DNA of 64,000 nucleotides from Anadara kagoshimensis. Taxonomy: Eukaryota > Mollusca > Bivalvia > Arcoida > Arcidae. Under the pieces are notes generated by a model that was given only the letters and a program-made list of their open reading frames with translations, did not search any database and had not been told where the DNA came from. A program made the position numbers and the translations under genes. Shown piece by piece: positions 30,801 to 36,222 of this stretch (position 1 is the stretch's first letter; every line of letters begins with the position of its first letter). The DNA lies in assembly GCA_021292105.1 (NCBI GenBank), contig CM037868.1, forward strand, positions 33,181,523 to 33,245,522, written 5' to 3'.

Positions 30801-32998
30801 TGAACACATATTATTGCAATTGGGCCCATCAGCAAACACAGGGAAACTATTAAGTGTCAAATTGGTGCAATGTATCTTTTTAATTTTACTTAAAAAACAA
30901 TTTTTAAGGATTGTTAATGTTGACATAGTAGGAAAAGCTATTTTCGTCAAGGAACCTTGTGGTTCCCCATAAAGCATTGTATACAGTTCCCCCCCTTGCC
31001 TTCTAGGTATATACATATTCATTGCCTGACACAGTTCTTTAAACTATACTAGATTCAGCATATATTTAGTCAAAATCGGGTTAAATATTTTCTTAAATTT
31101 CTGCTTAAGATCGAATTAGATTTCTTCAAAACTTAAGCACATAAAAAGAACCATATGTTTAACATTTATATGATGAATTTGTTATTTATTTATGTATTTT
31201 TTTATTTTATTTATTTTTATTTTTTAAAAATTTATATAATTGCTGCATCTATGCTTGCTTTTTTAACAATTTTCAACAAAGCAGTATAGTAAATATCATA
31301 TATGTCATAAAATTTATTTATTTTATTACTAAACGTTTTTATAAATTCAAAGAAACTTCTTAAAATGTTTAAAGTATCATAAAAATAATTATGTGAAATG
31401 ACTTTCCTATTGAAGATGTTCATCTTTTAAATCTTACATTCTCTGATTTAATTTGAGATGACGACCCAGTGAGTTATCATGAAATCGTCTATACAGCCGA
31501 AAACATTCCATTGCAACAAATAGACGTCCATATACTTGAGCAATGAGAAGCATTTCATTTTCTAAATCAAACACAAACGTGTCAACCTGTGTTCAAATTA
31601 CAATCATAAAGGCAAAGTAAAACATAAATAAAAAATTTGAAAATTATTAATTAAAATAAATACATGAGGGAAGTAGGTTCGGGTTTCCGGAAGGTTGAGC
31701 AACTTCAGTTCATTTAAGTAACATGTAAAATCAAAGTGTAGATTGACAGAACGATGGAACATCAAATAATTTGTGGATAATTTTGGATACGGAGAATCAT
31801 GGTTATCAATACTATTGTGATGACGCCCATGAAACCTTTTTGGGAGCCGTGATAAGCCTTGTATGCACTTTAAGTTTCTGAATATTTTAGAAATAGGGGT
31901 AACATATAATGCTTGCTTCTTATAAGTATAAGCTTTAACTATTCAAATATTTTAAAGCTTCACACTTTTAGTGAATCAAGATGCTTGATATTTATACTGT
32001 AAACGTATTTAATTTTGCGTGTATTTATTTTCGCGGTATAGGAAATAATAGATTCCTCGTAGTTAAATTTTCGCGTTTTTTTAATATGCACTATAACACA
32101 ATAAGCATAATATAATTTTCGCGCAAAAAACCCTCCAACGCGAAATAAGCGAAAATACATACGTTTACAGTATTATGTGTCTGTTGTTAGCAATTTCTTT
32201 TTTAAGATTCTGTTGATAGATATTTTAATTACTCATCAAATATTAAAACATTTTAATTCACAGTCTGGTATTTTTATTAAATTTAGGACTTAAATGCTCA
32301 TTATTTATAAGAAAATATGTTTTTTTTTAAATTCAGATATTATAACAATTGAAAACACTAATCATTAGAATATATGGATCAGAATAAGATACCTTATTTC
32401 AGATGAACATTAGTCTAACTGTGAAAATTTAAAATAACAATTAAATCAATTAAATTATTTTATAAGAATATAAAATTAAGTTCATAGTTTAGATATCTAA
32501 CATGCCTATGTTAGATTTTGTCATTATAAATCAACATGTTTTCTAGTCTAAAATAACATTTAAAATTTAAAACACACTTTTTCATCTCGTCATTTGTTTT
32601 TAAAGCGACGTTATATATAATGTTCTTATATATATACATGTATATATGTTGAGCCAAAATATATATTAATGTATTAATGTATGTAGAGTTGCATGTTATA
32701 TACAATCTCATTCTATATACATTGCCATCCAATCTTAACTACCTATATACAAATAATCAGTTCAAAAGCATTCATAGAATGAAAATATCTCAGTTTTTGG
32801 AGTAATTGAAGGTTATATTTTAAACTTGCTAATCTAAATGTTTGTAACAAATTGATTTTCTTTATTAAACTTTTCTGGAAATTTTTAAAGATATAAAATA
32901 TGCGAAAATATGTCTTTTCAAGATAATAAAAACAATTTCAACTGCAAAAAACGGCCAGATATAGCAGAATGATTTTTCCAATATCTGTTTTTTTTTCT

Positions 32999-33034
<36 letters not shown>

Positions 33035-33207
33035 GTTGGGGGTGGGGGGGTGGGGGCTATTTTCATTCTGTAATAATATAATAAATTTTAAACATTTGTA
33101 ATAATGTATGGATGGCAGTGTACACGATCCCATACTTTATGTATTATTCAATAAATTCATACACAAATAGTAAAATTTATGTCACCTTTATTGCAGGTAA
33201 AAGGTAG
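848..33207 (+). CDS. micro-exon gene, Gly/Met-rich plus Trp/Pro/Gln-rich protein (gene span, 5' end off window)
   Basis: Seen: 24 exons with acceptor and donor signals join into one open frame of about 905 codons ending at TAG 33205-33207. Coordinates are 848-883 (or 898/904), 1981-2049, 2601-2639, 3463-3483, 4828-4866, 5860-5883, 6464-6487, 7854-7868, 8665-8679, 10473-10487, 11293-11322, 14747-16219, 18125-18487, 19769-20059, 22167-22220, 23046-23066, 23862-23894, 24685-24708, 25169-25192, 25869-25892, 26360-26392, 27440-27469, 28206-28217 and 33197-33207. Every internal exon is 3n long and splits codons after the first base at both ends, so any exon can be skipped without a frameshift. The first part of the protein is Gly/Met-rich, the middle is basic and disordered, then rich in W, P, Q, N and S, followed by an Ala/Gly block and short mixed cassettes. 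No known domain was recognised. Inference: a secreted or structural, possibly matrix-type, protein with combinatorial isoforms. The start codon and any signal peptide lie left of the window. Very small exons could be missed or miscalled. Confidence 0.75.
1000..1136. repeat. tandem duplication, about 70-bp unit x2
   Basis: The block starting 'gtaaccacagtattattgat' occurs at about 1000 and again at about 1070, each ending in 'atatatttgacatcga'. The two copies are nearly identical, so this is a recent intronic duplication. Confidence 0.85.
1981..2049 (+). CDS. micro-exon 2, 69 bp
   Basis: Lies between 'tgttttag' and 'gtaagttgg', phase 1 to phase 1. It encodes AGFPNMMNMGGGGG followed by EGGGLGGLA. 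The strong donor and Gly/Met composition match the neighbouring micro-exons. Confidence 0.85.
2601..2639 (+). CDS. micro-exon 3, 39 bp
   Basis: The acceptor is 'actattgtag' and the donor is 'gtatat', phase 1-1. It encodes GMMSMFGGAGGAG, another Gly/Met cassette. Confidence 0.8.
3463..3483 (+). CDS. micro-exon 4, 21 bp
   Basis: The acceptor 'atttcag' precedes it and 'gtatat' follows, phase 1-1. It encodes EGMPGGA plus a split Gly. Confidence 0.7.
3484..4827. other. intron, nothing further recognised
   Basis: Very AT-rich sequence with A/T homopolymer patches around 4440-4810. Short overlapping open frames at 4009-4280 lack splice support and composition like the gene, and no repeat family was recognised. 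Confidence 0.5.
4828..4866 (+). CDS. micro-exon 5, 39 bp
   Basis: The acceptor 'acttcag' and donor 'gtatgt' flank it, phase 1-1. It encodes GGLGALMGGGGEG, like micro-exon 2. Confidence 0.82.
5022..5350. mobile_element. foldback repeat FB-1 (two arms in opposite orientation)
   Basis: The left arm carries 'ccagttttaattttaca..gaccgttttggaatacaattc'. The right arm carries the reverse-complementary theme ('gcaagcactaatggcgg', 'gaaacggccgtctagtgctg'). The same family recurs near 8046, 19312, 27565, 27985, 34728 and 35258. It is non-autonomous and contains no ORF. Confidence 0.65.
5860..5883 (+). CDS. micro-exon 6, 24 bp
   Basis: The acceptor 'tttatttcag' and donor 'gtaagt' flank it, phase 1-1. 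It encodes GMNPMMLS with the last codon split. Confidence 0.78.
6151..6334. mobile_element. MITE family TIR-2 (ACAGTCAAACCTG ends)
   Basis: About 184 bp bounded by 'acagtataacctgcttta' and 'gacaagtttgactgt', an imperfect terminal inverted repeat. Internal phrases such as 'ctctatataagggccacctgc' are shared with copies near 10043, 21248, 26459, 26826 and 54800. Confidence 0.75.
6464..6487 (+). CDS. micro-exon 7, 24 bp
   Basis: The acceptor 'aatttcag' and donor 'gtatgt' flank it, phase 1-1. With the split codon it encodes LLAGGDPA. Confidence 0.75.
6488..7853. other. intron with decayed palindromic cgcgaa-rich repeat
   Basis: Between about 6690 and 6860 repeated 'tcgcgaat'/'attcgcg' motifs sit in opposite orientations. 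They look like an old palindromic MITE related in style to the CTGTAAACG family at 14088. The rest is AT-rich with no recognisable exon. Confidence 0.45.
7854..7868 (+). CDS. micro-exon 8, 15 bp (DIPFA)
   Basis: The acceptor 'gttgacag' and donor 'gtaagt' flank it, phase 1-1. With the split codon it reads D-I-P-F-A-(G). It is nearly identical to micro-exon 9 at 8665 (D-I-P-W-A), which suggests a duplicated 15-bp exon. Confidence 0.7.
8046..8205. mobile_element. foldback repeat FB-1, single arm
   Basis: Carries the family order: 'tttggtttcacaattttgg', then 'tgtattccaaaacgg', then 'gtttagtactgtgaaataaa' and 'ctggtataatat'. Only one arm was recognised. Confidence 0.55.
8665..8679 (+). CDS. micro-exon 9, 15 bp (DIPWA)
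   Basis: The acceptor 'tgtcaatag' and donor 'gtacgt' flank it, phase 1-1. It is a paralogue of micro-exon 8 with Phe replaced by Trp. The pair could act as alternative or additive cassettes. Confidence 0.7.
9833..10048 (+). mobile_element. SINE-1 copy, 5' truncated and diverged
   Basis: Contains the SINE-1 body in order: 'ggattcgaagccccgtcggg' (box B part), 'tctgaccaagatttgaaa', 'caagcactgag', 'aatgaaag', and 'cacctgtagctggcaat'. The tRNA-like 5' end is mostly missing. Confidence 0.65.
10043..10132. mobile_element. MITE TIR-2, partial
   Basis: Starts 'acagtcctacctctgcct' and continues with the family's 'catctatataagtgtcac' and 'ctagtagaatttta' phrases. The other terminus was not found. It abuts the truncated SINE-1. 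Confidence 0.6.
10473..10487 (+). CDS. micro-exon 10, 15 bp (DAPPG)
   Basis: The acceptor 'tattttcag' and donor 'gtaagt' flank it, phase 1-1. It encodes D-A-P-P-G with the following Arg split across the junction to 11293. Confidence 0.68.
10529..10835 (+). mobile_element. SINE-3, tRNA-headed with V-SINE-like central motif
   Basis: The head resembles a tRNA pol III promoter: box A-like 'tggcctagtggttaagg' and box B-like 'gggttcgatccc'. It is followed by 'gtgtccttgagcaagacac', which resembles the central domain described for V-SINEs, and 'gatggaccggcgtcccat'. The 3' end has a 'ctttaactta' repeat. It may belong to the molluscan RUDI/V-SINE group, but that is from memory and unconfirmed. Confidence 0.75.
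11293..11322 (+). CDS. micro-exon 11, 30 bp
   Basis: The acceptor 'cctcttcag' and donor 'gtaaag' flank it, phase 1-1. With the split codon it reads RGMGGMGGIR, again Gly/Met-rich. Confidence 0.8.
12115..12262 (+). mobile_element. dispersed repeat DR-1, 3' truncated
   Basis: Shares the ordered phrases 'atccatgtcagaatcacaat', 'aactttggaaccgacaagt', 'gggtgctccggaagggtaag' and 'tagctagctacaccc' with copies near 18631, 21765, 31576, 34972, 37283, 56597, 60563 and 62828. No ORF or clear TIR was seen, so the class is unknown. Confidence 0.75.
12752..12840. repeat. short minisatellite, 'atatcacaccccaat'
   Basis: Six or so variants of 'atatcacaccccaat' occur head to tail. An open frame through it is a by-product of the repeat. 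Confidence 0.8.
12995..13337. repeat. tandem repeat, about 61-bp unit x5-6
   Basis: Units share 'cagacctcgggctaaagtc', 'ctgtctgagattggggtctt' and 'gaccgatatgaa'. Copies have diverged by point changes. The array lies in the long intron before the large exon. Confidence 0.85.
14088..14286. mobile_element. palindromic MITE TIR-1 (CTGTAAACGTATTT)
   Basis: Bounded by 'actgtaaacgtat' and 'aaatacgtttacaat', with inner 'ccgcg'/'cgcgaaaataaa' blocks in inverted arrangement. The internal 'cttattgtgttacagtgcat' is the reverse of the order in the other copies, so it lies in the opposite orientation. Confidence 0.8.
14448..14660. mobile_element. palindromic MITE TIR-1
   Basis: Begins 'actgtagacgtatttaattt' and ends 'aaataaatacttttacagta'. 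Central 'cataacataagtttagc' resembles the copies at 20509 and 31996. It ends about 90 bp before the large exon. Confidence 0.85.
14747..16219 (+). CDS. large central exon, 1473 bp, disordered W/P/Q/N-rich region
   Basis: The acceptor 'ttctag' ends at 14746 and the donor 'gtaaca' starts at 16220, giving 491 codons in phase 1-1. The first residues FGGMPML keep the Gly/Met style, then comes a basic KKRQ run that resembles a furin-type site. Next is a long K/S/T/P/N-rich stretch with sequons such as NIS, NIT and NDT. It continues with QKRF and FDPNWQQPFNKY, then a Trp-rich half (SW, RNW, RPW, QQW motifs) with poly-Pro/Gln, ending in a Gly-rich tail. No globular domain was recognised. The open antisense frames inside are low-complexity shadows. 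Confidence 0.85.
16220..18124. other. intron after the large exon
   Basis: Holds a near-perfect hairpin at 16426-16500 and otherwise AT-rich sequence. An open frame at 17101-17316 has no splice context consistent with the gene. Confidence 0.5.
16426..16500. repeat. near-perfect inverted repeat, arms about 33 bp
   Basis: The left arm 'taagaaataacattctattt' continues to 'attcattc'. An 8-bp loop follows, then its reverse complement ends 'aaatagaatgttatttctta'. It lies about 200 bp after the donor of the large exon and could form a hairpin in the pre-mRNA. Confidence 0.9.
18125..18487 (+). CDS. exon 13, 363 bp, Q/P/T/N-rich
   Basis: The acceptor 'tttacaag' and donor 'gtatgt' flank it, phase 1-1, 121 codons. 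It starts GATTNTFQQFNRKQQN and continues with PTAPW, PPPPQW, EPWAPTN and PQSW motifs, matching the second half of exon 12. The Pro-Trp repeats mark the same disordered domain. Confidence 0.85.
18631..18900 (+). mobile_element. dispersed repeat DR-1, near full length
   Basis: Runs from 'aatccatgtcagaattacat' through 'tccggaaggataagcac' and 'cacccgccacgtgtg' to 'atccagggcaatcctggac' and 'actgtgatgacggccataaa'. At about 270 bp it is one of the two most complete copies, the other being at 62828. Confidence 0.8.
19312..19570. mobile_element. foldback repeat FB-1, two-armed
   Basis: The left arm 'gagcactactggtgaggaa' with 'gaaacggatgtctagtgctg' is followed by the inverted 'cagcaccagacggccgtttc' and 'ttcctcatcagtagtgcttg'. 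An outer 'aaaaggtacccaaaggacc'-like flank follows. This is the clearest palindromic copy. Confidence 0.8.
19769..20059 (+). CDS. exon 14, 291 bp, N/G/A-rich
   Basis: The acceptor 'tttatttag' and donor 'gtacgt' flank it, phase 1-1, 97 codons. It begins NSWTGGNNQFGGQG and has Asn- and Phe-Gly-rich repeats (NFGAPTT, NFGGPTT). A Gly/Ala block follows, and it ends GMMNPFADRIVTGPGIP. The GMMNP words echo micro-exons 2, 3 and 6. Confidence 0.85.
20509..20721. mobile_element. palindromic MITE TIR-1
   Basis: Begins 'actgtaaacgcatttaattt' and ends 'aaataaatacgtttacagta'. It has an internal 'aacacaataagcatactta' phrase shared with 31996. Confidence 0.88.
20865..21114. mobile_element. foldback element with 'ggtcaacagcattaacctgtc' type ends
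   Basis: The left end has 'aacctgtccgtttgaacttt' and the right end has 'aaaggtcaagcggacaggtc', which are inverted. A related but rearranged copy with 'aacaacattgacctgtc' lies near 58668-58800. Confidence 0.65.
21248..21431. mobile_element. MITE TIR-2
   Basis: Begins 'acagtcaaacctgcctta' and ends 'cacaagtttgactgt', about 184 bp, with internal family phrases. Confidence 0.82.
21765..21908 (+). mobile_element. dispersed repeat DR-1, partial
   Basis: Has 'cacaattcaagagcaaagta', 'cttccaccagggaagtgagg' and 'cacccgccacgtgtg' in family order. The 3' part is missing. Confidence 0.7.
22024..22170 (+). repeat. tandem duplication carrying a splice acceptor
   Basis: A roughly 72-75-bp unit ending 'gtcgcttcttgcttttgtag' occurs twice, with acceptor AGs at 22090-22091 and 22165-22166. 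The spacing is 75 bp. Reading from the upstream AG in the gene's phase stays open to 22167, so its use would add 25 codons in frame. Confidence 0.85.
22167..22220 (+). CDS. exon 15, 54 bp
   Basis: The acceptor 'cttttgtag' and donor 'gtatgt' flank it, phase 1-1. With the split codon it encodes HGVSNFMLTNTVVDMIVA. A 75-bp in-frame extension is possible from the duplicated upstream acceptor. The composition is less Gly-rich and more hydrophobic than its neighbours, so it is less certain. Confidence 0.65.
22301..22449. repeat. inverted repeat with 'ttcggctatacagc' ends
   Basis: 'ttcggctatacagc' at about 22299 and 'gctgtatagccgaa' at about 22430 are inverted copies separated by about 115 bp of AT-rich sequence, so this may be a small MITE. 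Confidence 0.55.
23046..23066 (+). CDS. micro-exon 16, 21 bp
   Basis: The acceptor 'aattttag' and donor 'gtaagt' flank it, phase 1-1. It encodes (x)IQGDHI with split end codons. Confidence 0.68.
23560..23752. mobile_element. MITE TIR-4 (GGATCGCC..CCACGCCC)
   Basis: 'gatcgccagccacgccc' on the left and 'gggcgtggtgggcgatc' on the right form an inverted repeat. Internal 'gtcacggcaactaa' and 'gacgta..gacgtca' phrases are shared with the copies at 35302 and 41433. Confidence 0.82.
23862..23894 (+). CDS. micro-exon 17, 33 bp
   Basis: The acceptor 'ttatatag' and donor 'gtaagt' flank it, phase 1-1. It encodes SDIMGGGPGLA, returning to the Gly/Met style. Confidence 0.8.
24685..24708 (+). CDS. micro-exon 18, 24 bp
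   Basis: The acceptor 'tctttgtag' and donor 'gtaagt' flank it, phase 1-1. It encodes SRLPPDIK. Confidence 0.76.
25169..25192 (+). CDS. micro-exon 19, 24 bp
   Basis: The acceptor 'tttgttttag' and donor 'gtaaga' flank it, phase 1-1. It encodes LQAAKMSL. Confidence 0.78.
25869..25892 (+). CDS. micro-exon 20, 24 bp
   Basis: The acceptor 'tcattccag' and donor 'gtaagt' flank it, phase 1-1. It encodes AGQSGDTI. Confidence 0.78.
   Translation: MANRVTQ
26360..26392 (+). CDS. micro-exon 21, 33 bp
   Basis: The acceptor 'tttttttag' and donor 'gtaagt' flank it, phase 1-1. It encodes ADVLGAEMRRR. The Arg run continues into exon 22 and makes a basic patch. Confidence 0.8.
26459..26636. mobile_element. 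MITE TIR-2
   Basis: Begins 'acagtcaaaactgtctta' and ends 'aaagacaggtgtcactgt'. The internal 'ctctatataagggcaacctg' is the family hallmark. Confidence 0.85.
26826..27006. mobile_element. MITE TIR-2, opposite orientation
   Basis: Begins 'acagtcaaatctgtctata' and ends 'ttaaggcaggttagactgt'. It is inverted relative to the copy about 190 bp upstream, so the pair could also pair with each other in the transcript. Confidence 0.85.
27440..27469 (+). CDS. micro-exon 22, 30 bp
   Basis: The acceptor 'tttaaacag' and donor 'gtaagt' flank it, phase 1-1. With the split codon it encodes RRMGLIGNGM. Confidence 0.8.
27565..28080. mobile_element. foldback repeat FB-1, two decayed arms
   Basis: About 27575-27660 has 'tcaagcgctatttatccaga' and 'aaagccgtttagtgct'. 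About 27985-28080 has 'ccaacactactgataggg', 'cgaaacggtcgtcttgtgc' and 'aaactgatataatatg'. Both read the same way, so these may be two single-arm copies. Confidence 0.5.
28206..28217 (+). CDS. micro-exon 23, 12 bp
   Basis: Only 12 bases lie between 'ttcgtag' and 'gtaagt', phase 1-1, encoding MGAA with split ends. The small size makes it less secure, but phase, donor strength and composition fit the series. Confidence 0.55.
28349..28503. mobile_element. palindromic foldback element
   Basis: 'caattacttacgaggtcaaa' followed by 'atggtgaaa' on the left is mirrored by 'tttcaccatattgacctca' and 'tagtaaataattg' on the right, about 155 bp. It is GC-richer inside than its surroundings. Confidence 0.75.
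29507..29952. mobile_element. TIR element with 'actgtgaaatcatttatttt' end
   Basis: The left end 'atactgtgaaatcatttatt' and the right end 'aaataaattatttcacagt' are inverted. The interior carries a 'tttttcaa' minisatellite and no ORF. It is similar in style to TIR-1 but a different family. Confidence 0.72.
31576..31850 (+). mobile_element. dispersed repeat DR-1, diverged
   Basis: Has 'tcaacctgtgttcaaattac'-like start, 'gaagtaggttcgggtttccg', 'acgatggaacatcaaa' and 'actattgtgatgacgcccat'. The order matches the family, but divergence is high. Confidence 0.6.
31996..32172. mobile_element. palindromic MITE TIR-1
   Basis: Begins 'actgtaaacgtatttaattt' and ends 'acatacgtttacagt', with internal 'aacacaataagcataata'. 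Confidence 0.85.
33197..33207 (+). CDS. terminal coding exon (…GKR stop)
   Basis: The acceptor 'tttattgcag' ends at 33196. In phase 1 the split Gly is followed by Lys, Arg and TAG. A C-terminal Gly-Lys-Arg resembles an amidation and dibasic processing signal of secreted peptides, but it may be chance. No clear AATAAA was found in the next 400 bp, so the transcript end is undefined. Confidence 0.5.
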
Positions 33208-33558
33208 TGTGTGGGAGTGAGAGTATAGAAGACATTCGTTATCATTTTTCATCAAGTATATTCCATCATCAATCATCAACCACATATAAGAAGATTTCAA
33301 GCCAGCAAGACTTCCGGCTCACGTTGGTACCGTGATGCAACGTGACTTTACGTGATGTTTATATTATCACGTGATATGCATTTATTGTGAATGGACAATA
33401 GGGAGTAAACTGAGATCCAATTTTATAAATGATAGTGTTCGTTGTTTTATTGTTATTTGAATGATTTAATCTCTTGGTCTTGCACTGTTTAGTGTGAGAT
33501 CGGTGTATCCAGGAATTTTTGGATCCATACAACAGCCCACAACTGAACGTCTCGATGC

Positions 33559-34122
33559 ACTGTAAAGGGGAAATTTCCGCGTGGGTAACATTTTCGCTTG
33601 ATTCGCGCTAAAGGAGTAGAGTTGAGTTAAGTAATGGTGTTGAACGTCACAGTCAAGTATTTTTCACTTATATCGAGACGTCGCCAGCTATAGGCCAAGG
33701 TAAATACATTAATTTTGCCTGTGCGTTGCGCTGGTAGCATTATACAGCAGGGTTCTTTAGCGTGCCAAGCCCACCGTGACACGATACCTCGTTTATTTTA
33801 AGTTCCCATTCGAAAGAACTGTTACTTTTATTCCGTAATGCCGAGTGCTTGGAGAAAGAACAGTCACTACCCACTTTCAAGTCTTGGGTCAGACCCGGTC
33901 GGGGTTCAAACCCACGACCTCCCACTTACGGACCAACTGAGCTACCGCAGTAGTTAGAAATTACCGCAAAAATTTTACCCACGCGAAAATGTCTACCTTA
34001 ATCTTAATATAAAGACTCTTCACCCACTTATATTGATACGCCAAAAATTACATTCGACAAAAATGTCAATTTGTTAGAAATCGCGAAATTTTCAACCCGC
34101 GAAAATAATCCCTCCTCTACAG
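33559..34122. mobile_element. TIR/foldback element interrupted by a SINE-1
   Basis: 'ctgtaaaggggaaatttccg' on the left and 'cgcgaaaataatccctcctc' then 'tacag' on the right form an imperfect TIR. Matching inner 'acccacgcgaaaatg' and 'cgcgtgggtaacatttt' arms support a palindrome. A reverse SINE-1 at 33612-33953 splits it. Confidence 0.72.
33612..33953 (-). mobile_element. SINE-1, near full length
   Basis: On the minus strand it starts with a tRNA-like head ('ggtagctcagttggt' box A, 'gggtttgaacccc' box B), then 'gtctgacccaagacttgaaa', 'ccaagcactcggcatta', and the tail 'cgatataagtgaaa'. It lies inside a TIR element. Confidence 0.88.
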
Positions 34123-34128
34123 GAAAAA

Positions 34129-34430
34129 GGCCGATGTGGCCTAATGGATAAGACCACATGTGGGAAAGTGAAGTTTCCTTGCCATTGGCCTTTACTGGTT
34201 CACCTGGTATCAGTATATAGGTCTGGGGAGTGGTACGCTTGTCTGCGGCGTACTGACTTCGGGAGCTAGCACCTTAAAACCGCCCTGAGTGCGCGCTAGT
34301 ACAAGGCAAACCATACAACATACTTCACATGCATACACGAAATTGTTCATAGATTAATCTATAGAGATTAATAAAATACTTTTCGTCGCGAATAGCTGAA
34401 AAATTGCTGATGCGACGTTAAGCAACACTA
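34129..34430 (+). mobile_element. SINE-2 (second tRNA-headed family)
   Basis: The head 'gatgtggcctaatggataag' resembles box A. Then come 'ggcctttactggttcacctg', 'gcgcgctagtacaaggc', 'tagattaatctatagagatt' and a tail 'gctgatgcgacgttaagcaa'. The reverse copy at 44153 confirms the family. Confidence 0.78.
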
Positions 34431-34727
34431 TTTACAGTAAGTGAAAGAAACTTTACCAATACACTAGGACCCGGTTGATCAAAGGTTCGTTAGCTTAACC
34501 GGTCATTTAATAGAAATTTGTATTTTAGGCAATGTTTCTGAATTTTCTGTTCAAACTTTAATACACACAATTTTTCTTATCAAATAGAAGCAGTTAAAGT
34601 CAAAACCGTATATTTATATCAAGTTTATGTAGTATTAATGATAGTTTTAACTTCTCACTAATCATTTGCTTAAGGTGACTGAGCTTTGAAACAACCTAGT
34701 CCAGTGTCTCAATTACAATCAAAATTG

Positions 34728-34882
34728 GTCCTTTATATATATTTTGGTCCTTTGGGTGGCTTTTCAACATCTTCAAAATAATTTTGGTTTCGTAATTTTG
34801 GTCCAAGCACTACTGATGAGGAATTCTATTCCGAAACGGACGTCTAGTGCTGTCAAATTAAAACTGGTATAATATGTAATTA
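34728..34882. mobile_element. foldback repeat FB-1, single arm
   Basis: Shows 'tttggtcctttgggtggctt', 'agcactactgatgaggaatt', 'ccgaaacggacgtctagtgc' and 'aaactggtataatatgtaat'. This is the best-preserved arm. Confidence 0.78.
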
Positions 34883-34971
34883 CAATCAAAATAACAAAAA
34901 TTAAGAAGATGGAAAATAGCAAAAGCTAAAAACTTTGAAAGACGGAAATCAAATAATCAAAAACAAACATA

Positions 34972-35140
34972 CTAATCCATGTCCGAAACACAATCCAGAA
35001 GCAAAGTAAAAACCTTGGAACTGACAAGTCAGGTTAGACACGTGAAATTTCCACCAGGGAAGTGACGAAAACAATTCAACTTACACCAGGGGAATGTGCC
35101 CGGTGCTCTGGAAGGGTAAGAGTCTCTTATTTAGGTAAAA
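34972..35140 (+). mobile_element. dispersed repeat DR-1, 3' truncated
   Basis: Has 'actaatccatgtccgaaaca', 'gcaaagtaaaaaccttgga', 'cttacaccaggggaatgtg' and 'ggtgctctggaagggtaaga'. The 'ccaccagggaagtgac' segment is partly duplicated. Confidence 0.75.
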
Positions 35141-35257
35141 ATCGATTAAAGACCTTGATAAGTAAGCCTAGGTATGCAATATTCTTGCCTCAAAAATTTA
35201 TTTGTAAGCAGTATGTTTAATTGTATTAAGTTACCGTAATGGGAACAAACACTACCG

Positions 35258-35640
35258 CTTTTATTGGACAGCACTAGAAGGCCGTTTTGAAAACAATTGA
35301 TGGATCGCTGTCCACGCCCACTATGATCCGACAAAGGGTCGACATGCTTGAATTACACAAAAAGAATGAAACTCGGCCTGAATTGTTTAGTTTAATGACG
35401 TCACTGACACTTGTACGTCGTTAGTTGCCGTGACGTTGCTTTGATACCGTAATGGCGGCCAGTGTCGGTACATTGTGGGCGTGCATGGCCGGCGATACGT
35501 CAAATCCTCATCAGTAGTGTTTGAACCATAATTATGAAACCAAAATTTATTTCCAGATGTTGTAAGATACCCAAAAGACCAAAATATATGTTATCAAATT
35601 TAGATAAGGAAATAATTTGCATGAGGGAGTAATATTCCTT
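35258..35640. mobile_element. foldback FB-1 split by a nested MITE
   Basis: 'ggacagcactagaaggccg' on the left and 'tcctcatcagtagtgtttga' with 'acccaaaagaccaaaatat' on the right belong to FB-1. The TIR-4 element at 35302-35498 sits between them. Confidence 0.78.
35302..35498. mobile_element. MITE TIR-4, nested in FB-1
   Basis: 'ggatcgctgtccacgccca' and 'tgggcgtgcatggccggcga' form the inverted ends. Inside are 'tcggcctgaattgtttag' and 'ttgccgtgacgttgctttga', in opposite orientation to the 23560 copy. Confidence 0.82.
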
Positions 35641-35867
35641 AGTTATTGAGAAATTTCAAATTTTTACTAGCAGCAAATTTATGCAATAGTATCTTTCTGA
35701 CAATAAAACTGAAACAGTTTTTTGGGTGGGGACGGGGATGGGCGGACCTGGGGGTGGGGTGGGATGGATTGTGATTTGGACATGGATTAGTGTGTTTGTT
35801 ATTGATATATTTATCTGAAGATTTGTGATAAATATGCAATGCAGATCTGCCTAGCTAATTAAAAGGG

Positions 35868-36222
35868 AGTTGACGATCAGCTGTAGAATTAACCAGATAG
35901 TCAGTAGCTGAAAATAAGTGGGAGGTCGTTGGTTCGATCCTTCAACCGGGTCTGACCCAAGATTTGAAAGTGAGTAGTGACTGATCTTTCACCAAGCACT
36001 CGGCATAACGGAATGAAAGTCACGGTTCTTTCGGATTGGAATTTATTATAAACGAGGTCCCGTGTCACGGTAGGCTTGGCAAGCTAAAGAACCCTGCTGT
36101 ATAATGGCATCAGCGCAACGCACAGGCAAAATTTCTGCGCCTTCGCCTATAGCGGGCAACGTCTCGATATAGGTGAAATATTCTTGACTAGGACGTTTAA
36201 CACCTTTACTCACTCACTCAAT
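35868..36222 (+). mobile_element. SINE-1, diverged head
   Basis: 'aagtgggaggtcgttggttc', 'gggtctgacccaagatttga', 'accaagcactcggcataac' and 'gcgggcaacgtctcgatata', ending 'tcttgactaggacgtttaac' and a 'ctcactcactc' end. Confidence 0.85.

Larger units (their letters stand above)
28218..33196. other. long last intron, repeat-filled
   Basis: Contains the foldback at 28349, the MITE at 29507, DR-1 at 31576, the TIR-1 MITE at 31996 and a poly-T/poly-G tract near 33000-33050. Open frames around 30120-31020 on the minus strand have no gene-like signals. A further micro-exon could be hidden here. Confidence 0.5.
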
